Positions 54,316 to 63,404 of a DNA stretch of 64,000 nucleotides are shown here, piece by piece. The notes under the pieces are model-generated. The model was not told where the DNA came from. It was given only the letters and a program-made list of their open reading frames with translations, and ran no database searches. This DNA is from Enterovibrio calviensis DSM 14347 (GTDB lineage Bacteria > Pseudomonadota > Gammaproteobacteria > Enterobacterales > Vibrionaceae): NCBI RefSeq assembly GCF_000621165.1, contig NZ_KK211217.1, positions 558,001 through 622,000 on the forward strand. Direction: 5' to 3'. Position 1 is the first letter of the stretch; every line of letters begins with the position of its first letter. The position numbers and the translations under genes were made by a program.

Positions 54316-55056
54316 TTACTTTGGTTGTGCATCGATACATTGTCCGCTTACGCTAACCCCTTCTGGCGCCATTAGGTATAAATATAACGGCATGATATCC
54401 AGTGGGGTTTTCAGTTTGCTTGCTTCCTCAGCTGGGAAAGCAGAGGCGCGCATTTTAGTGCGAGTACCACCAGGATTAATGGCATTGACTTTTACGCTGG
54501 TGTTACTTAATTCGTCAGACAGCACTTGCATCATGCCTTCTGTCGCAAATTTCGACATGGCATAGGTGCCCCAGAAGGCGCGACCAGCATGACCCACGGT
54601 TGAAGATGTAAAGACCAGTCGAGCGTCATCTGATTTCTGTAATAGCGGTAACAAAGCTTGTGTCATCAAGAACGTGGCTTTCACATTAACTTGCATGACT
54701 TCATCAAACGCTTTCTCTTCAATCTGATCGAAAGGGCTCAAGACACCCAGCATGCCTGCATTGTGCAACACACCGTCAAGGCGACCAAATTGTTGCTCAA
54801 TAGTATCTGCCATGTCCAAGTAGTGTTGGCGAGTGGCACCCAGCATATCAAGAGGTACAATGGCAGGTTGCGTGCAACCAGCGGCTTCTATCTCGTCGTA
54901 AACGCTTTCTAATTTCTTAACTGTGCGTCCTAGCAGAATAACGGTTGCACCGTGTTGTGCGTAACTGAGGGCGGCTTGTCGTCCAATACCATCTCCAGCA
55001 CCCGTCACCAAAATGACCTTGCCGTCTAATGCGTTGGCTGCTACTTGATACTCCAC
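54316..55056 (-). CDS. yciK: SDR family oxidoreductase YciK
   Basis: 246 residues, short-chain dehydrogenase. Rossmann motif ILVTGAGDGIGRQAAL near residues 16-31, the NAG motif LHNAGMLG, and catalytic Ser-Tyr-Lys in VFTSSTVGHAGRAFWGTYAMSK (YxxxK as YAMSK). The substrate of YciK is not known. Convergent with rluB and divergent from sohB, a conserved neighbourhood. Confidence 0.94.
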   Translation of the reverse strand: MEYQVAANALDGKVILVTGAGDGIGRQAALSYAQHGATVILLGRTVKKLESVYDEIEAAGCTQPAIVPLDMLGATRQHYLDMADTIEQQFGRLDGVLHNAGMLGVLSPFDQIEEKAFDEVMQVNVKATFLMTQALLPLLQKSDDARLVFTSSTVGHAGRAFWGTYAMSKFATEGMMQVLSDELSNTSVKVNAINPGGTRTKMRASAFPAEEASKLKTPLDIMPLYLYLMAPEGVSVSGQCIDAQPK

Positions 55057-55273
55057 GTTACAATATTCCTTTTTATCTTCGGCATTTCAGCCTGTTAATC
55101 TCAACGCCCACTTACTGAAACACTGAGGTGTTTCATCGCGGCTACAAGCCATTGTAAGGTGCTGAACCTCAATTAAACAACTGGCGAATACAAAGAAAAC
55201 GACACGACACTTGCACTTTGCGGGTCGATGTTTAGTAGAATGGGCGTATATAACTATAAATGAGGAATACAGT

Positions 55274-56332
55274 TTGGAATTCTTGCTTGATTATGGCCTG
55301 TTCCTAGCAAAGATATTGACCTTTGCTGTGGCAGTCATCGCAGTACTGATTATCGCAAAAAGCGCGGGTGGCAAACAGGGTCAGAAAGGGGAGCTAGAAG
55401 TAACGAACCTGACTGAAAAACATAAGGATTTGATTCATTCCATGGAGTCTTATCTTTATGATGAAGCGGCACTAAAAGCCCGCGACAAAGCCGAGAAGAA
55501 AGCGGAAAAAGCCAAGGCTAAAGAAGCCAAAGCAGACGCTAAGAAAATGACCGACACCGTGTCATTGGAATCTAGCCGTAAGCCTCACGTTTTCGTTTTG
55601 GATTTTAAAGGCAGCATTGATGCCCGAGAAGTGACTGCATTGCGTGAAGAAGTCACCGCCGTGCTAGCGGTAGCCAAAGAAGGTGATGAAGTGTTGATTC
55701 GCCTCGAGAGTGGCGGCGGCATGGTGCACGCTTATGGCCTTGCTTCGTCGCAGCTAGACCGCATTAAGCAAGCTGGCATTCCGCTAACAGTTTCTGTTGA
55801 TAAAGTTGCCGCAAGTGGCGGTTACATGATGGCGTGTGTGGCAGACAAAATTATTGCTGCTCCGTTTGCGGTTGTCGGTTCAATTGGCGTGATTGCGCAA
55901 TTGCCAAATTTCAATAAATTGCTTAAAAAACATGATATTGAATTTGAGCAAATCACTGCAGGTGAGTTCAAACGTACTCTCACGATGTTTGGTGAAAACA
56001 CCGACAAAGCGCGTGAGAAATTCATGACTGAATTAGAAGAAACGCACACCTTGTTTAAAGATTTTATTGCTGATCATCGTCCTTCGTTGGAACTTGAAAA
56101 AGTCGCGACAGGCGAGCATTGGTTTGGTAATCAGGCGTTGCCGTTGGGTTTGATCGACAAGATTGGAACCAGTGATGACTACTTGGTGTCTGCAGTAAAA
56201 GAGAAAGACGTTCTGGGCGTTCGTTACGTTCAGCGCAAAAAGCTCGCTGAGAAATTGGCAGGAGCATCAGCAGAAGCGGCAGATCGCCTACTGTTGAAGT
56301 GGATCAGCCGCGGTCAGCGACCAATCGTTTAG
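55274..56332 (+). CDS. sohB: Inner-membrane signal-peptide-peptidase-like protease SohB
   Basis: 352 residues from a TTG at 55274, chosen because GAGGAA lies 7 bases ahead and the length then matches E. coli SohB (349); the longer frame has no ribosome site. One or two N-terminal membrane helices (LAKILTFAVAVIAVLIIAKS), a Lys/Ala/Glu-rich helix at about 60-105, then the S49 protease domain with SGGGMVHAYG, the Ser nucleophile in VAASGGYMMACVADK and the likely general-base Lys in GEFKRTLTMFG. Degrades membrane-associated peptides. Confidence 0.95.
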   Translation: MEFLLDYGLFLAKILTFAVAVIAVLIIAKSAGGKQGQKGELEVTNLTEKHKDLIHSMESYLYDEAALKARDKAEKKAEKAKAKEAKADAKKMTDTVSLESSRKPHVFVLDFKGSIDAREVTALREEVTAVLAVAKEGDEVLIRLESGGGMVHAYGLASSQLDRIKQAGIPLTVSVDKVAASGGYMMACVADKIIAAPFAVVGSIGVIAQLPNFNKLLKKHDIEFEQITAGEFKRTLTMFGENTDKAREKFMTELEETHTLFKDFIADHRPSLELEKVATGEHWFGNQALPLGLIDKIGTSDDYLVSAVKEKDVLGVRYVQRKKLAEKLAGASAEAADRLLLKWISRGQRPIV

Positions 56333-56340
56333 GAGTTTAC

Positions 56341-56757
56341 ATGAACAACCAAAAGTGGGCGTTGTTTTCATTCCAAGGTCGAATGAGACGCCGTGATTAT
56401 TGGCTATATAGCTTGCCTGTATTGGTCATGGTATTGCCAACTTTGTTTTATCAAGGCGGAAACGTCCTGCTTGATGCACTTTCAATTGCGATTTCGATGT
56501 TTGCGATTTATGCCTCAATTGCACTAAACATCAAGCGTTTGAAAGATAGAAACAAGAGCCCTTGGTGGCTTGTTGTGACTTTCATACCATTGGTGGGTCC
56601 TATCTTTGCTTTGGTTGAATTGGGTATTCTCGATGGCACCCCAGGTCCAAATCAGTTTGGCCCAGATCCGAAAGGGCGTGGCGGAGACAAATCTGATCAG
56701 GGCGGTAACTCAATTCGCGAAGACAAAGAAAAAGACACCGCGGTGTTTGAGGGCTAA
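56341..56757 (+). CDS. DUF805 family membrane protein
   Basis: 138 residues from the ATG at 56341 (AGGAGT ahead), 8 bp after sohB and likely cotranscribed. DUF805 features: WALFSFQGRMRRRDYWLYSL near the start, three to four helices, IALNIKRLKDRNKSPWWLV, and the C-terminal PGPNQFGPDPKG signature, which is seen across the family. Function unknown. A charged tail of about 30 residues follows. Confidence 0.93.
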   Translation: MNNQKWALFSFQGRMRRRDYWLYSLPVLVMVLPTLFYQGGNVLLDALSIAISMFAIYASIALNIKRLKDRNKSPWWLVVTFIPLVGPIFALVELGILDGTPGPNQFGPDPKGRGGDKSDQGGNSIREDKEKDTAVFEG

Positions 56758-56773
56758 GCCCAAAATTTGGACA

Positions 56774-56802
56774 AAAAATGCCACCGCTGAGGTGGCATTT
56801 TT
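56774..56802 (+). terminator. Terminator after DUF805 gene
   Basis: AAAATGCCACC/GGTGGCATTTT stem, GCTGA loop, T run; probably serves the convergent yciN gene too. Confidence 0.85.
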
Positions 56803-56844
56803 CTGGTAGGTATTGACGCTTATGATAGGGTCAATTACGCCAAC

Positions 56845-57090
56845 TTACTGCAAGGTATACTGTTTCGAAAGCTGGTGGGCAAGATACTTGAACATATTGA
56901 AAACAGCGGTGGTTTTTGGCGTAGGCAGTCCGTTTTCATCCAAAAAATATTCGCCTTTAAAAACCATGACACCCGCTTTTTCATCGACGGAACTGGCCAG
57001 CATACCGTCTAGGTAAGCATCGTGGTCTTTGATCATTTGATTGGCGATGGTTAGCAACTCTTCGGCGCTAATCGGTGTTTTCTCAGACAT
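56845..57090 (-). CDS. yciN: DUF2498 family protein YciN
   Basis: 81 residues. ISAEELLTIANQMIKDHDAYLDGM, VMVFKGEYFLDENGLPTPKT and TAVFNMFKYLAHQLS match the E. coli YciN protein closely in order and length (83). Function unknown; it keeps its place next to topA. Promoter on the minus strand probably includes TATAAT at 57128-57123. Confidence 0.93.
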   Translation of the reverse strand: MSEKTPISAEELLTIANQMIKDHDAYLDGMLASSVDEKAGVMVFKGEYFLDENGLPTPKTTAVFNMFKYLAHQLSKQYTLQ

Positions 57091-57492
57091 ACTTTTCTCG
57101 GGTAAATTGAAAAAGAGCGCCTATTATAGCGTGAGCGTCTATAAAAGAGGACATGGTTACGATTCCTTCGAATTGATCGTTACTCATGTAGCTAACTGTG
57201 AGCCAAGCCAGAAAAATTCGAAGTGAAATGGTAAATAGGTTGCGGTCAATGGTAATGATTAGCGCGCTTGCAAAAGTGAGACGACGCTAACCCTCCGGAA
57301 AAACCAGTTTGTTGTTTACAAGCACGTAACAACTGCGGGAGCTGCGACCAATCGGGGGGATTTAGAAAGAAACTGGTTGATATTCAGATCGACTCGCTCA
57401 ATATTGTAAATAGCGTCAGTCACCATGGCATCACTGATTTTGCCATCTGGACTGACAGATTGAATTTTTAACGCGAGGGCGTATTGGTCATT
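57091..57492. other. Divergent intergenic region yciN / topA
   Basis: 402 bp without a supported gene. It contains the yciN -10 (TATAAT on the minus strand, 57128-57123). Supercoiling-sensitive promoters usually precede topA, but no single topA promoter stood out here. Confidence 0.5.
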
Positions 57493-60114
57493 ATGGGTAA
57501 ATCTCTCGTTATCGTGGAGTCCCCGGCAAAGGCAAAAACGATTAATAAATACCTGGGCAAAGACTTCATCGTTAAATCAAGCGTTGGTCATGTTCGGGAT
57601 CTGCCTACCGGTGCTTCTCAAGGCGGCAAGAAAGCAGCGCCTATCTCAACCAAAGGGTTGAGTCCGGAAGAAAAAGAACGCATCAAGAAAGAAAAAGAGA
57701 AAAACTCGCTCATCAACAAAATGGGTGTTGACCCTTACCAAAATTGGAAAGCAAAGTACCAAGTGCTCCCAGGTAAGGAAAAAGTGGTTTCAGAGCTACA
57801 AGCGTTAGCAGAAAAAGCAGATTTTGTTTATCTCGCAACGGATTTGGACCGCGAAGGGGAAGCCATTGCTTGGCACCTGCGGGAACTGATCGGCGGTGAT
57901 GAAAGCCGTTTTAAGCGCGTTGTCTTTAACGAAATTACTCAAAATGCTATCCAGCAAGCGTTCCAAGCGCCTGGTGAGTTGAACATGGATGGCGTGAATG
58001 CACAGCAAGCACGCCGCTTCCTGGATCGCGTTGTGGGCTTTATGGTGTCGCCGCTTCTTTGGAAGAAGGTTGCACGTGGTTTGTCAGCCGGTCGTGTTCA
58101 GTCAGTAGCTGTTAAGCTGCTTGTCGAACGCGAACATGAGATCAAGGCGTTTATCCCGCAAGAATATTGGGATATTCACGCTGATACCACAACGGCAAGC
58201 CAAAATGCGCTGCGCCTAGTGGTTGCTCAGCAAAACAGTGAAGCGTTCAAACCATTGAACGAAGCGCAAGCGATGGCCGCGACCGATGCATTGCAAAAAG
58301 CGACTTACAAAGTTGTGGATCGTGAAGACCGTCCGACGTCCAGTAAGCCGTCTGCACCGTTTATTACCTCGACGCTACAACAAGCGGCGAGTACGCGTAT
58401 GGGCTTCGGCGTTAAGAAGACCATGATGTTGGCGCAGCGTCTGTACGAAGGTGGTTATATCACCTACATGCGTACCGACTCGACCAACTTGAGCCAAGAA
58501 GCGGTTGAATCTGCTCGTGAATATATTAACGGCGAGTATGGCGATAAGTATTTGCCATCATCACCGATAAAATACGGTTCGAAAGGCAATGCTCAAGAAG
58601 CGCACGAAGCGATTCGTCCTTCAAGCGTTGATGTGAAAGCCGATGATCTGCAGGGCATGGACCCAGATGCACATCGTCTGTATGACTTGATTTGGCGTCA
58701 GTTTGTTGCGTGTCAAATGACACCAGCGAAATACGATTCAGGCACGATCAGCGTAAAAGCGGGTGAATTTACCCTGAAAGCGAAAGGTCGTACCTTGCGT
58801 TTTGATGGTTGGACTCGCGTTCAACGTCCAATGGGCAAGAACGAAGATACAACGCTTCCACACGTTGATGTGGGCGAGATCTTGACGCTTGATAAGGTTG
58901 ACCCTAAACAACACTTCACCAAGCCACCAGCACGCTTTACAGAAGCTGCATTGGTTAAAGAACTTGAGAAGCGTGGCATCGGTCGTCCTTCTACGTATGC
59001 ATCGATCATTTCAACGATTCAAGATCGTGGTTATGTGCGCACCGAGCAACGTCGTTTCTATGCTGAAAAGATGGGCGAGATTGTTACCGACCGTCTCGAC
59101 GACAGCTTTGCAGACTTGATGGACTATGACTTCACTGCGCGAATGGAGGGCAACCTCGATAAGATCGCAATGGGCAGTGAAGACTGGAAACAAGTACTGA
59201 ACAACTTCTTCAAAGCGTTTACTGACGACTTGGGCAAGGCAGAGCTCGAAGAAACTGAAGGCGGAATGAAGCCTAACAGTATCGTCATGACGGATATTGA
59301 CTGTCCAACCTGTGGTCGCAAGATGGGTATCCGTACCGCATCAACAGGCGTATTCCTAGGTTGTTCTGGTTACCAGTTGCCACCGAAAGAGCGATGCAAA
59401 ACCACCATCAACTTGATGGATGAAGAAGGCATCGTTAACGTACTGGAAGAAGACGTTGAAACCGCCGCGCTGCGAGCGAAGAAACGTTGTCCGAAGTGCG
59501 AAACTGCAATGGACGCGTATCTGATTGACCAAGATCGTAAACTGCACGTTTGTGGTAACAACCCAAGCTGTGATGGTTACCTGATCGAAAAAGGCGAATT
59601 CAAGCTGAAAGGCTATGAAGGGCCGATGGTTGAGTGTGACAAATGTGGTTCTGACATGGTGCTGAAAAACGGCCGTTTCGGTAAGTACATGGGTTGTACC
59701 AACGAAACCTGTAAGAACACGCGTAAGATTTTGAAGAACGGTGAAATTGCGCCACCAAAAGAAGATCCGGTGCATTTCCCTGAGCTACCTTGTGAAAACT
59801 CAGACGCATACTTTGTGCTTCGCGATGGTGCATCAGGCTTGTTCTTTGCGGCGAGTAACTTCCCTAAATCACGCGAAACTCGCGCGCCTTTGGTTGAAGA
59901 GCTTGCTCGCTTTAAAGATCGCATCCCAGAGAAATATCAGTATCTGGCCGATGCCCCAGCGCAAGACCCTGATGGTCGCAAAGCTGTGGTTCGCTTTAGC
60001 CGTAAGAGCAAAGAGAACTACGTGCGTACCGAAGAAGAAGGTAAGCCATCCGGTTGGACTGGTTTACTTATCGACGGTAAATGGGAAATCACAGATAAGC
60101 GCAAGAAGAAGTAA
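57493..60114 (+). CDS. topA: DNA topoisomerase I
   Basis: 873 residues from the ATG at 57493 (homologues begin [17 protein letters not shown]; a TTG three codons upstream lies closer to the GAGGG sequence and cannot be excluded). TOPRIM domain with [18 protein letters not shown], the catalytic Tyr in [15 protein letters not shown] near residue 320, and three C-terminal zinc-binding repeats: [28 protein letters not shown] and [14 protein letters not shown]. Relaxes negative supercoils. The C-terminal region past 770 is the basic zinc-ribbon-like tail. Confidence 0.98.
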   Translation: MGKSLVIVESPAKAKTINKYLGKDFIVKSSVGHVRDLPTGASQGGKKAAPISTKGLSPEEKERIKKEKEKNSLINKMGVDPYQNWKAKYQVLPGKEKVVSELQALAEKADFVYLATDLDREGEAIAWHLRELIGGDESRFKRVVFNEITQNAIQQAFQAPGELNMDGVNAQQARRFLDRVVGFMVSPLLWKKVARGLSAGRVQSVAVKLLVEREHEIKAFIPQEYWDIHADTTTASQNALRLVVAQQNSEAFKPLNEAQAMAATDALQKATYKVVDREDRPTSSKPSAPFITSTLQQAASTRMGFGVKKTMMLAQRLYEGGYITYMRTDSTNLSQEAVESAREYINGEYGDKYLPSSPIKYGSKGNAQEAHEAIRPSSVDVKADDLQGMDPDAHRLYDLIWRQFVACQMTPAKYDSGTISVKAGEFTLKAKGRTLRFDGWTRVQRPMGKNEDTTLPHVDVGEILTLDKVDPKQHFTKPPARFTEAALVKELEKRGIGRPSTYASIISTIQDRGYVRTEQRRFYAEKMGEIVTDRLDDSFADLMDYDFTARMEGNLDKIAMGSEDWKQVLNNFFKAFTDDLGKAELEETEGGMKPNSIVMTDIDCPTCGRKMGIRTASTGVFLGCSGYQLPPKERCKTTINLMDEEGIVNVLEEDVETAALRAKKRCPKCETAMDAYLIDQDRKLHVCGNNPSCDGYLIEKGEFKLKGYEGPMVECDKCGSDMVLKNGRFGKYMGCTNETCKNTRKILKNGEIAPPKEDPVHFPELPCENSDAYFVLRDGASGLFFAASNFPKSRETRAPLVEELARFKDRIPEKYQYLADAPAQDPDGRKAVVRFSRKSKENYVRTEEEGKPSGWTGLLIDGKWEITDKRKKK

Positions 60115-60133
60115 TTCTTTGATGTGACAATGG

Positions 60134-60162
60134 AAAAGGCAGCCAGTTGGCTGCCTTTTTTT
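60134..60162 (+). terminator. Terminator after topA
   Basis: AAAAGGCAGCC-AGTT-GGCTGCCTTTT, an 11-bp perfect stem with a following T run. Confidence 0.9.
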
Positions 60163-60226
60163 GTGCTGGCGATAGCGGTACAAAAGCAGAATTGAGCGAC
60201 GCTCCGTCGTACGTTTTTCTCGCTTC

Positions 60227-62947
60227 TTATCCCACCTTTCTTTGCGCTAACTTCCGCGCACAGACGCGATCGACAATGTTGCCTATTTCTGCCGTGCAAC
60301 TGCCGCACCCTGTTCCCGCTTGTGTTCGTTCGCTTACCTCTTTAATGCTTTCCGCTTTGCCTTCAGTCAAGGCGATTTCAATGGTGTCCAGTGAGACCTG
60401 TTTACAGGCGCAAATGATCGGAGAGCGTGCTGCCAACGAACCAGACAAAAAGGCATGAATGTCTTGGCTATCGAACTGGCTAGCAAGCAGTTGTGATATA
60501 TCGGGTTGTTGGCTTTCTTGTTTTAAGGTGAAGACCGAGAAGGCAAATAACGGTGTTTTGTCTTGGTAAACCACGACACGACGACCATGCTCTGCATTTC
60601 CGTGAACGAGGAAAGGGCTTTCGGGAGAGGCTAATGCCCTAAGCTTAGATGATACTGATGCGCAGCTTTCTTTGAATTGGAAGTGGTACAGATAACCTCC
60701 CTCGATGGCCTGAAGCACCCAATAGTCGGCATCAAATGTTTGGAGCTGCTGTTTAGTCAGCCGAGTTTGCGTGACCAAGCTGGCCGCACTTTGCATCTTC
60801 AAAGGTTTGATCGAAACTGGCGTGGCTTTAAATTCGGGCTGACCTGAAATAGGATCGGTGTGTGCGGGGATCACCGCCGTTACCTTGCCACCTGAGCAAT
60901 TCATCTTGTTCCAATGAATTGGCCCGAAGCTTTGCCCGGGGGTGACGCGATTGGTCACGTGAGCTTTGAATACCTGTTCTCCTACCTGGCTAATCACATT
61001 GACCAATTGGCCTTCTTTGATGCCCCTGTCGGTCGCGTCAAAGGGATTGATCTCGATAATAGGTTCGATGGTGTGGGAATTTAATGCCGCAGACAGCCCT
61101 GTACGCGTCATGGTGTGCCATTGGTCTCTAATTCGCCCAGAGTTAAGGATCATGCTGTATTGCTGTGTGATAGGGCTTACAGGCGCTTTGTGATTAACCG
61201 CGATAAACCGCGCTTTTCCGTCAGGCGTGGAAAAGTCGCCTTTCGCAAAAAGTCTTCCTGATGTGCGTTCTTCCTCGGTAATCGGCCAACGCATTGGGGA
61301 GAAGGTGTGATAGTCTTCCACGGTTATAGCGTCTAATGCAGAAAGATTCAGCTTCCGTTTTGTCGTATCGCCCTCATGATTTCCGATCATCGTCATGGCC
61401 ACATACTCTTGGAAAATATGAGCTTCCGTTGGGTAATCGAAGGCGTGATGAAACCCCATTCGTTTGCCCACTTCACTCACTATCCACCAATCGGGTTTAC
61501 CTTCTCCCGGCGTTGGCAGTAATCGACGCTGACGAGAAATCATGCGTTCTGAATTGGTTACCGTGCCCGATTTCTCACTCCAACCTTGCGCGGGTAGCTT
61601 CACCTCGGCGTAATCCAAGGTCTCCGACGTTGAAACACAATCAGACACAATGACCAGTGGGCATTTCTCCAAAATTTTCGCGATTCGGTCACTTTCAGGC
61701 AGGCTGACTGCAGGGTTTGTTGCCATGACCCACAACGCTTTTATTTTGCCGCTTTCAATGGCGTCGAACATGTCGATGGCTTTCAAGCCTTGTTGTGTCG
61801 CCAATCTGTCGGTTTGCCAAAAATCACTGACCAATGCCGAGTGCGCGTCATTGCCAAATTCCAAATGTGCCGCAAGCGTATTTGCAAGCCCGCCAACTTC
61901 TCGTCCTCCCATGGCGTTAGGCTGGCCGGTAATTGAAAACGGCGTGCTGCCGGGAAGGCCAACGCGCCCAGTCGCTAAGTGGCAGTTAATAATGCTGTTG
62001 GCATTGTCAGTGCCGCTGGTGGATTGATTCACGCCTTGAGAAAACATAGTGACGGTTCTGACGTGTTGGCGAAACAAACGATAAAAGGTTTCAATGTCCG
62101 CCAGTTTCAATCCCGTTGCTGAAGCGACGGCTGCCACTGTATCAAATCGCTGGGCTTGAATAAGGGCCTCGTCTAATCCTGTCGTATGGTTGGCAATGTA
62201 ACTTTGATTTAGCTGTCCATGCTTGGAGAGATCGGCCAGCAAGCCGTTGAATAGCGCAATATCACTACCGGGAGAGAGTGGCAGGTGCAGATCGGCGATT
62301 TCGCATGTACTGGTTCTGCGCGGGTCGATAACCACGACTTTGGTGCCGCGTTGTTCCTTTGCCGCTTTCAAGCGTTGATATAAAACGGGGTGACACCAAG
62401 CGAGGTTAGAGCCCACAAGTACCACCAGATCGGCAATCTCTAAATCCTCATACGTGCCCGGTACGCAATCTTCTCCAAAGGCGCGTTTATGTCCTGCCAC
62501 CGCAGACGCCATGCAAAGACGAGAGTTTGTATCGATGTTGGCCGAACCAATAAAGCCTTTCATCAACTTGTTAACGACGTAATAGTCTTCTGTGAGTAAT
62601 TGCCCAGACACATAAAACGCGACCGCATCGGGGCCATGCTCTTGAATGATATTGTTGAATGATGTCGCAACGTGCTCCAACGCTGTGTTCCAAGTTGTCG
62701 CTTTCCCGTCGATTGACGGGACGAGAAGTCGATCTTTATCCGTGACGGTGTCACCGAGTGATAATCCTTTGGAGCAGAGTCGCCCAAAATTGGCAGGGTG
62801 AGATTCATCACCTCTAACGTCGAGCTTACCGGATGCATTAGCCCTAGCTTCGATGCCACAACCGACACCGCAATACGCACACGTAGACTTGATCCATTCG
62901 CTTTTGTTTTTCTCGGCCTTTATTTGGATATTTTCCACGTCACCCAC
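60227..62947 (-). CDS. nasA: Assimilatory nitrate reductase catalytic subunit
   Basis: 906 residues, molybdopterin oxidoreductase of the DMSO reductase family, cytoplasmic (no signal peptide). 4Fe-4S motif CAYCGVGC at about residues 23-30 with a further Cys in GRLCSKG. Mo-cofactor region includes YVSGQLLTEDYYVVNKLMKG, NSRLCMASAVAGHKRAFGED and VVIDPRRTSTCEIADLHL. The C-terminal 60 residues form a BFD-like 2Fe-2S domain (ICACKQVSLDTIEIAL and AGTGCGSCTAEI), typical of NasA. GTG start at 62947 lies 40 bp after a sigma-54 promoter; start choice among two GTGs is uncertain. Reduces nitrate to nitrite for nitrogen supply. Confidence 0.95.
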   Translation of the reverse strand: MGDVENIQIKAEKNKSEWIKSTCAYCGVGCGIEARANASGKLDVRGDESHPANFGRLCSKGLSLGDTVTDKDRLLVPSIDGKATTWNTALEHVATSFNNIIQEHGPDAVAFYVSGQLLTEDYYVVNKLMKGFIGSANIDTNSRLCMASAVAGHKRAFGEDCVPGTYEDLEIADLVVLVGSNLAWCHPVLYQRLKAAKEQRGTKVVVIDPRRTSTCEIADLHLPLSPGSDIALFNGLLADLSKHGQLNQSYIANHTTGLDEALIQAQRFDTVAAVASATGLKLADIETFYRLFRQHVRTVTMFSQGVNQSTSGTDNANSIINCHLATGRVGLPGSTPFSITGQPNAMGGREVGGLANTLAAHLEFGNDAHSALVSDFWQTDRLATQQGLKAIDMFDAIESGKIKALWVMATNPAVSLPESDRIAKILEKCPLVIVSDCVSTSETLDYAEVKLPAQGWSEKSGTVTNSERMISRQRRLLPTPGEGKPDWWIVSEVGKRMGFHHAFDYPTEAHIFQEYVAMTMIGNHEGDTTKRKLNLSALDAITVEDYHTFSPMRWPITEEERTSGRLFAKGDFSTPDGKARFIAVNHKAPVSPITQQYSMILNSGRIRDQWHTMTRTGLSAALNSHTIEPIIEINPFDATDRGIKEGQLVNVISQVGEQVFKAHVTNRVTPGQSFGPIHWNKMNCSGGKVTAVIPAHTDPISGQPEFKATPVSIKPLKMQSAASLVTQTRLTKQQLQTFDADYWVLQAIEGGYLYHFQFKESCASVSSKLRALASPESPFLVHGNAEHGRRVVVYQDKTPLFAFSVFTLKQESQQPDISQLLASQFDSQDIHAFLSGSLAARSPIICACKQVSLDTIEIALTEGKAESIKEVSERTQAGTGCGSCTAEIGNIVDRVCARKLAQRKVG

Positions 62948-62986
62948 CCATTGCTAACTTCATTATTAATATCTCCAGTTTTACTG

Positions 62987-63002
62987 AGCAATATATGCGC
63001 CA
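62987..63002 (-). promoter_or_regulatory. Sigma-54 promoter of nasA
   Basis: Minus strand: TGGCGCATATATTGCT, matching the TGGCAC-N5-TTGC consensus with one change and the exact 10-bp spacing between the -24 GG and the -12 GC. It lies 40 bp before the nasA start. Confidence 0.75.
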
Positions 63003-63093
63003 GCTTTGAATTTAATGGATGGCTAAATAAATTATTTGGCTGGCCTAATGATTTTCTAAGTGAAAAGAATGAACTATTTATGGTTTTCATCTT

Positions 63094-63108
63094 GCGCCAA
63101 TAGGGTGC
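63094..63108. promoter_or_regulatory. NtrC-like enhancer site
   Basis: GCGCCAATAGGGTGC, one base from the GCACC-N5-GGTGC NtrC consensus. It sits between the two sigma-54 promoters, about 90 bp from the nasA one and about 180 bp from the cobA one. Further TGGTGCA half-sites lie at 63144 and 63163. Confidence 0.6.
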
Positions 63109-63290
63109 GAAGGCGTGAATGTTCCACATGGGCCTGTTTATTCTGGTGCAATGTAATGAAGTGGTGCACGTAAAAAGGGCAGAGATAAAACATTTTGTAG
63201 GAAGTGAGAACGGCAGGCTCTAATGCGGGTTTTGAAAATAAACCAATAAAACCAGATATCTGTGTTTTATTTTTCGATTGGCTTCTGTGC

Positions 63291-63306
63291 TGGCACTCAA
63301 TTTGCT
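63291..63306 (+). promoter_or_regulatory. Sigma-54 promoter of cobA
   Basis: Plus strand: TGGCACTCAATTTGCT, a full match at TGGCAC and TTGC with the correct 10-bp GG to GC spacing. It would give a leader of about 85 bases before the cobA ATG. Confidence 0.75.
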
Positions 63307-63404
63307 CTATTGATAGAAAAATAGAAAGCGACAAGTTCATAAACGTAAATGTGAAAACTTTCTTCGTTTGTTAATTATCGTATGGGAGCAATGGTGAGGT
63401 CAGG

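Noticed and set aside
62798-63340. Frames on both strands in the nasA/cobA intergenic region
   Set aside because: They overlap two sigma-54 promoters and an NtrC-like site, have no ribosome sites and look A+T-biased by chance.
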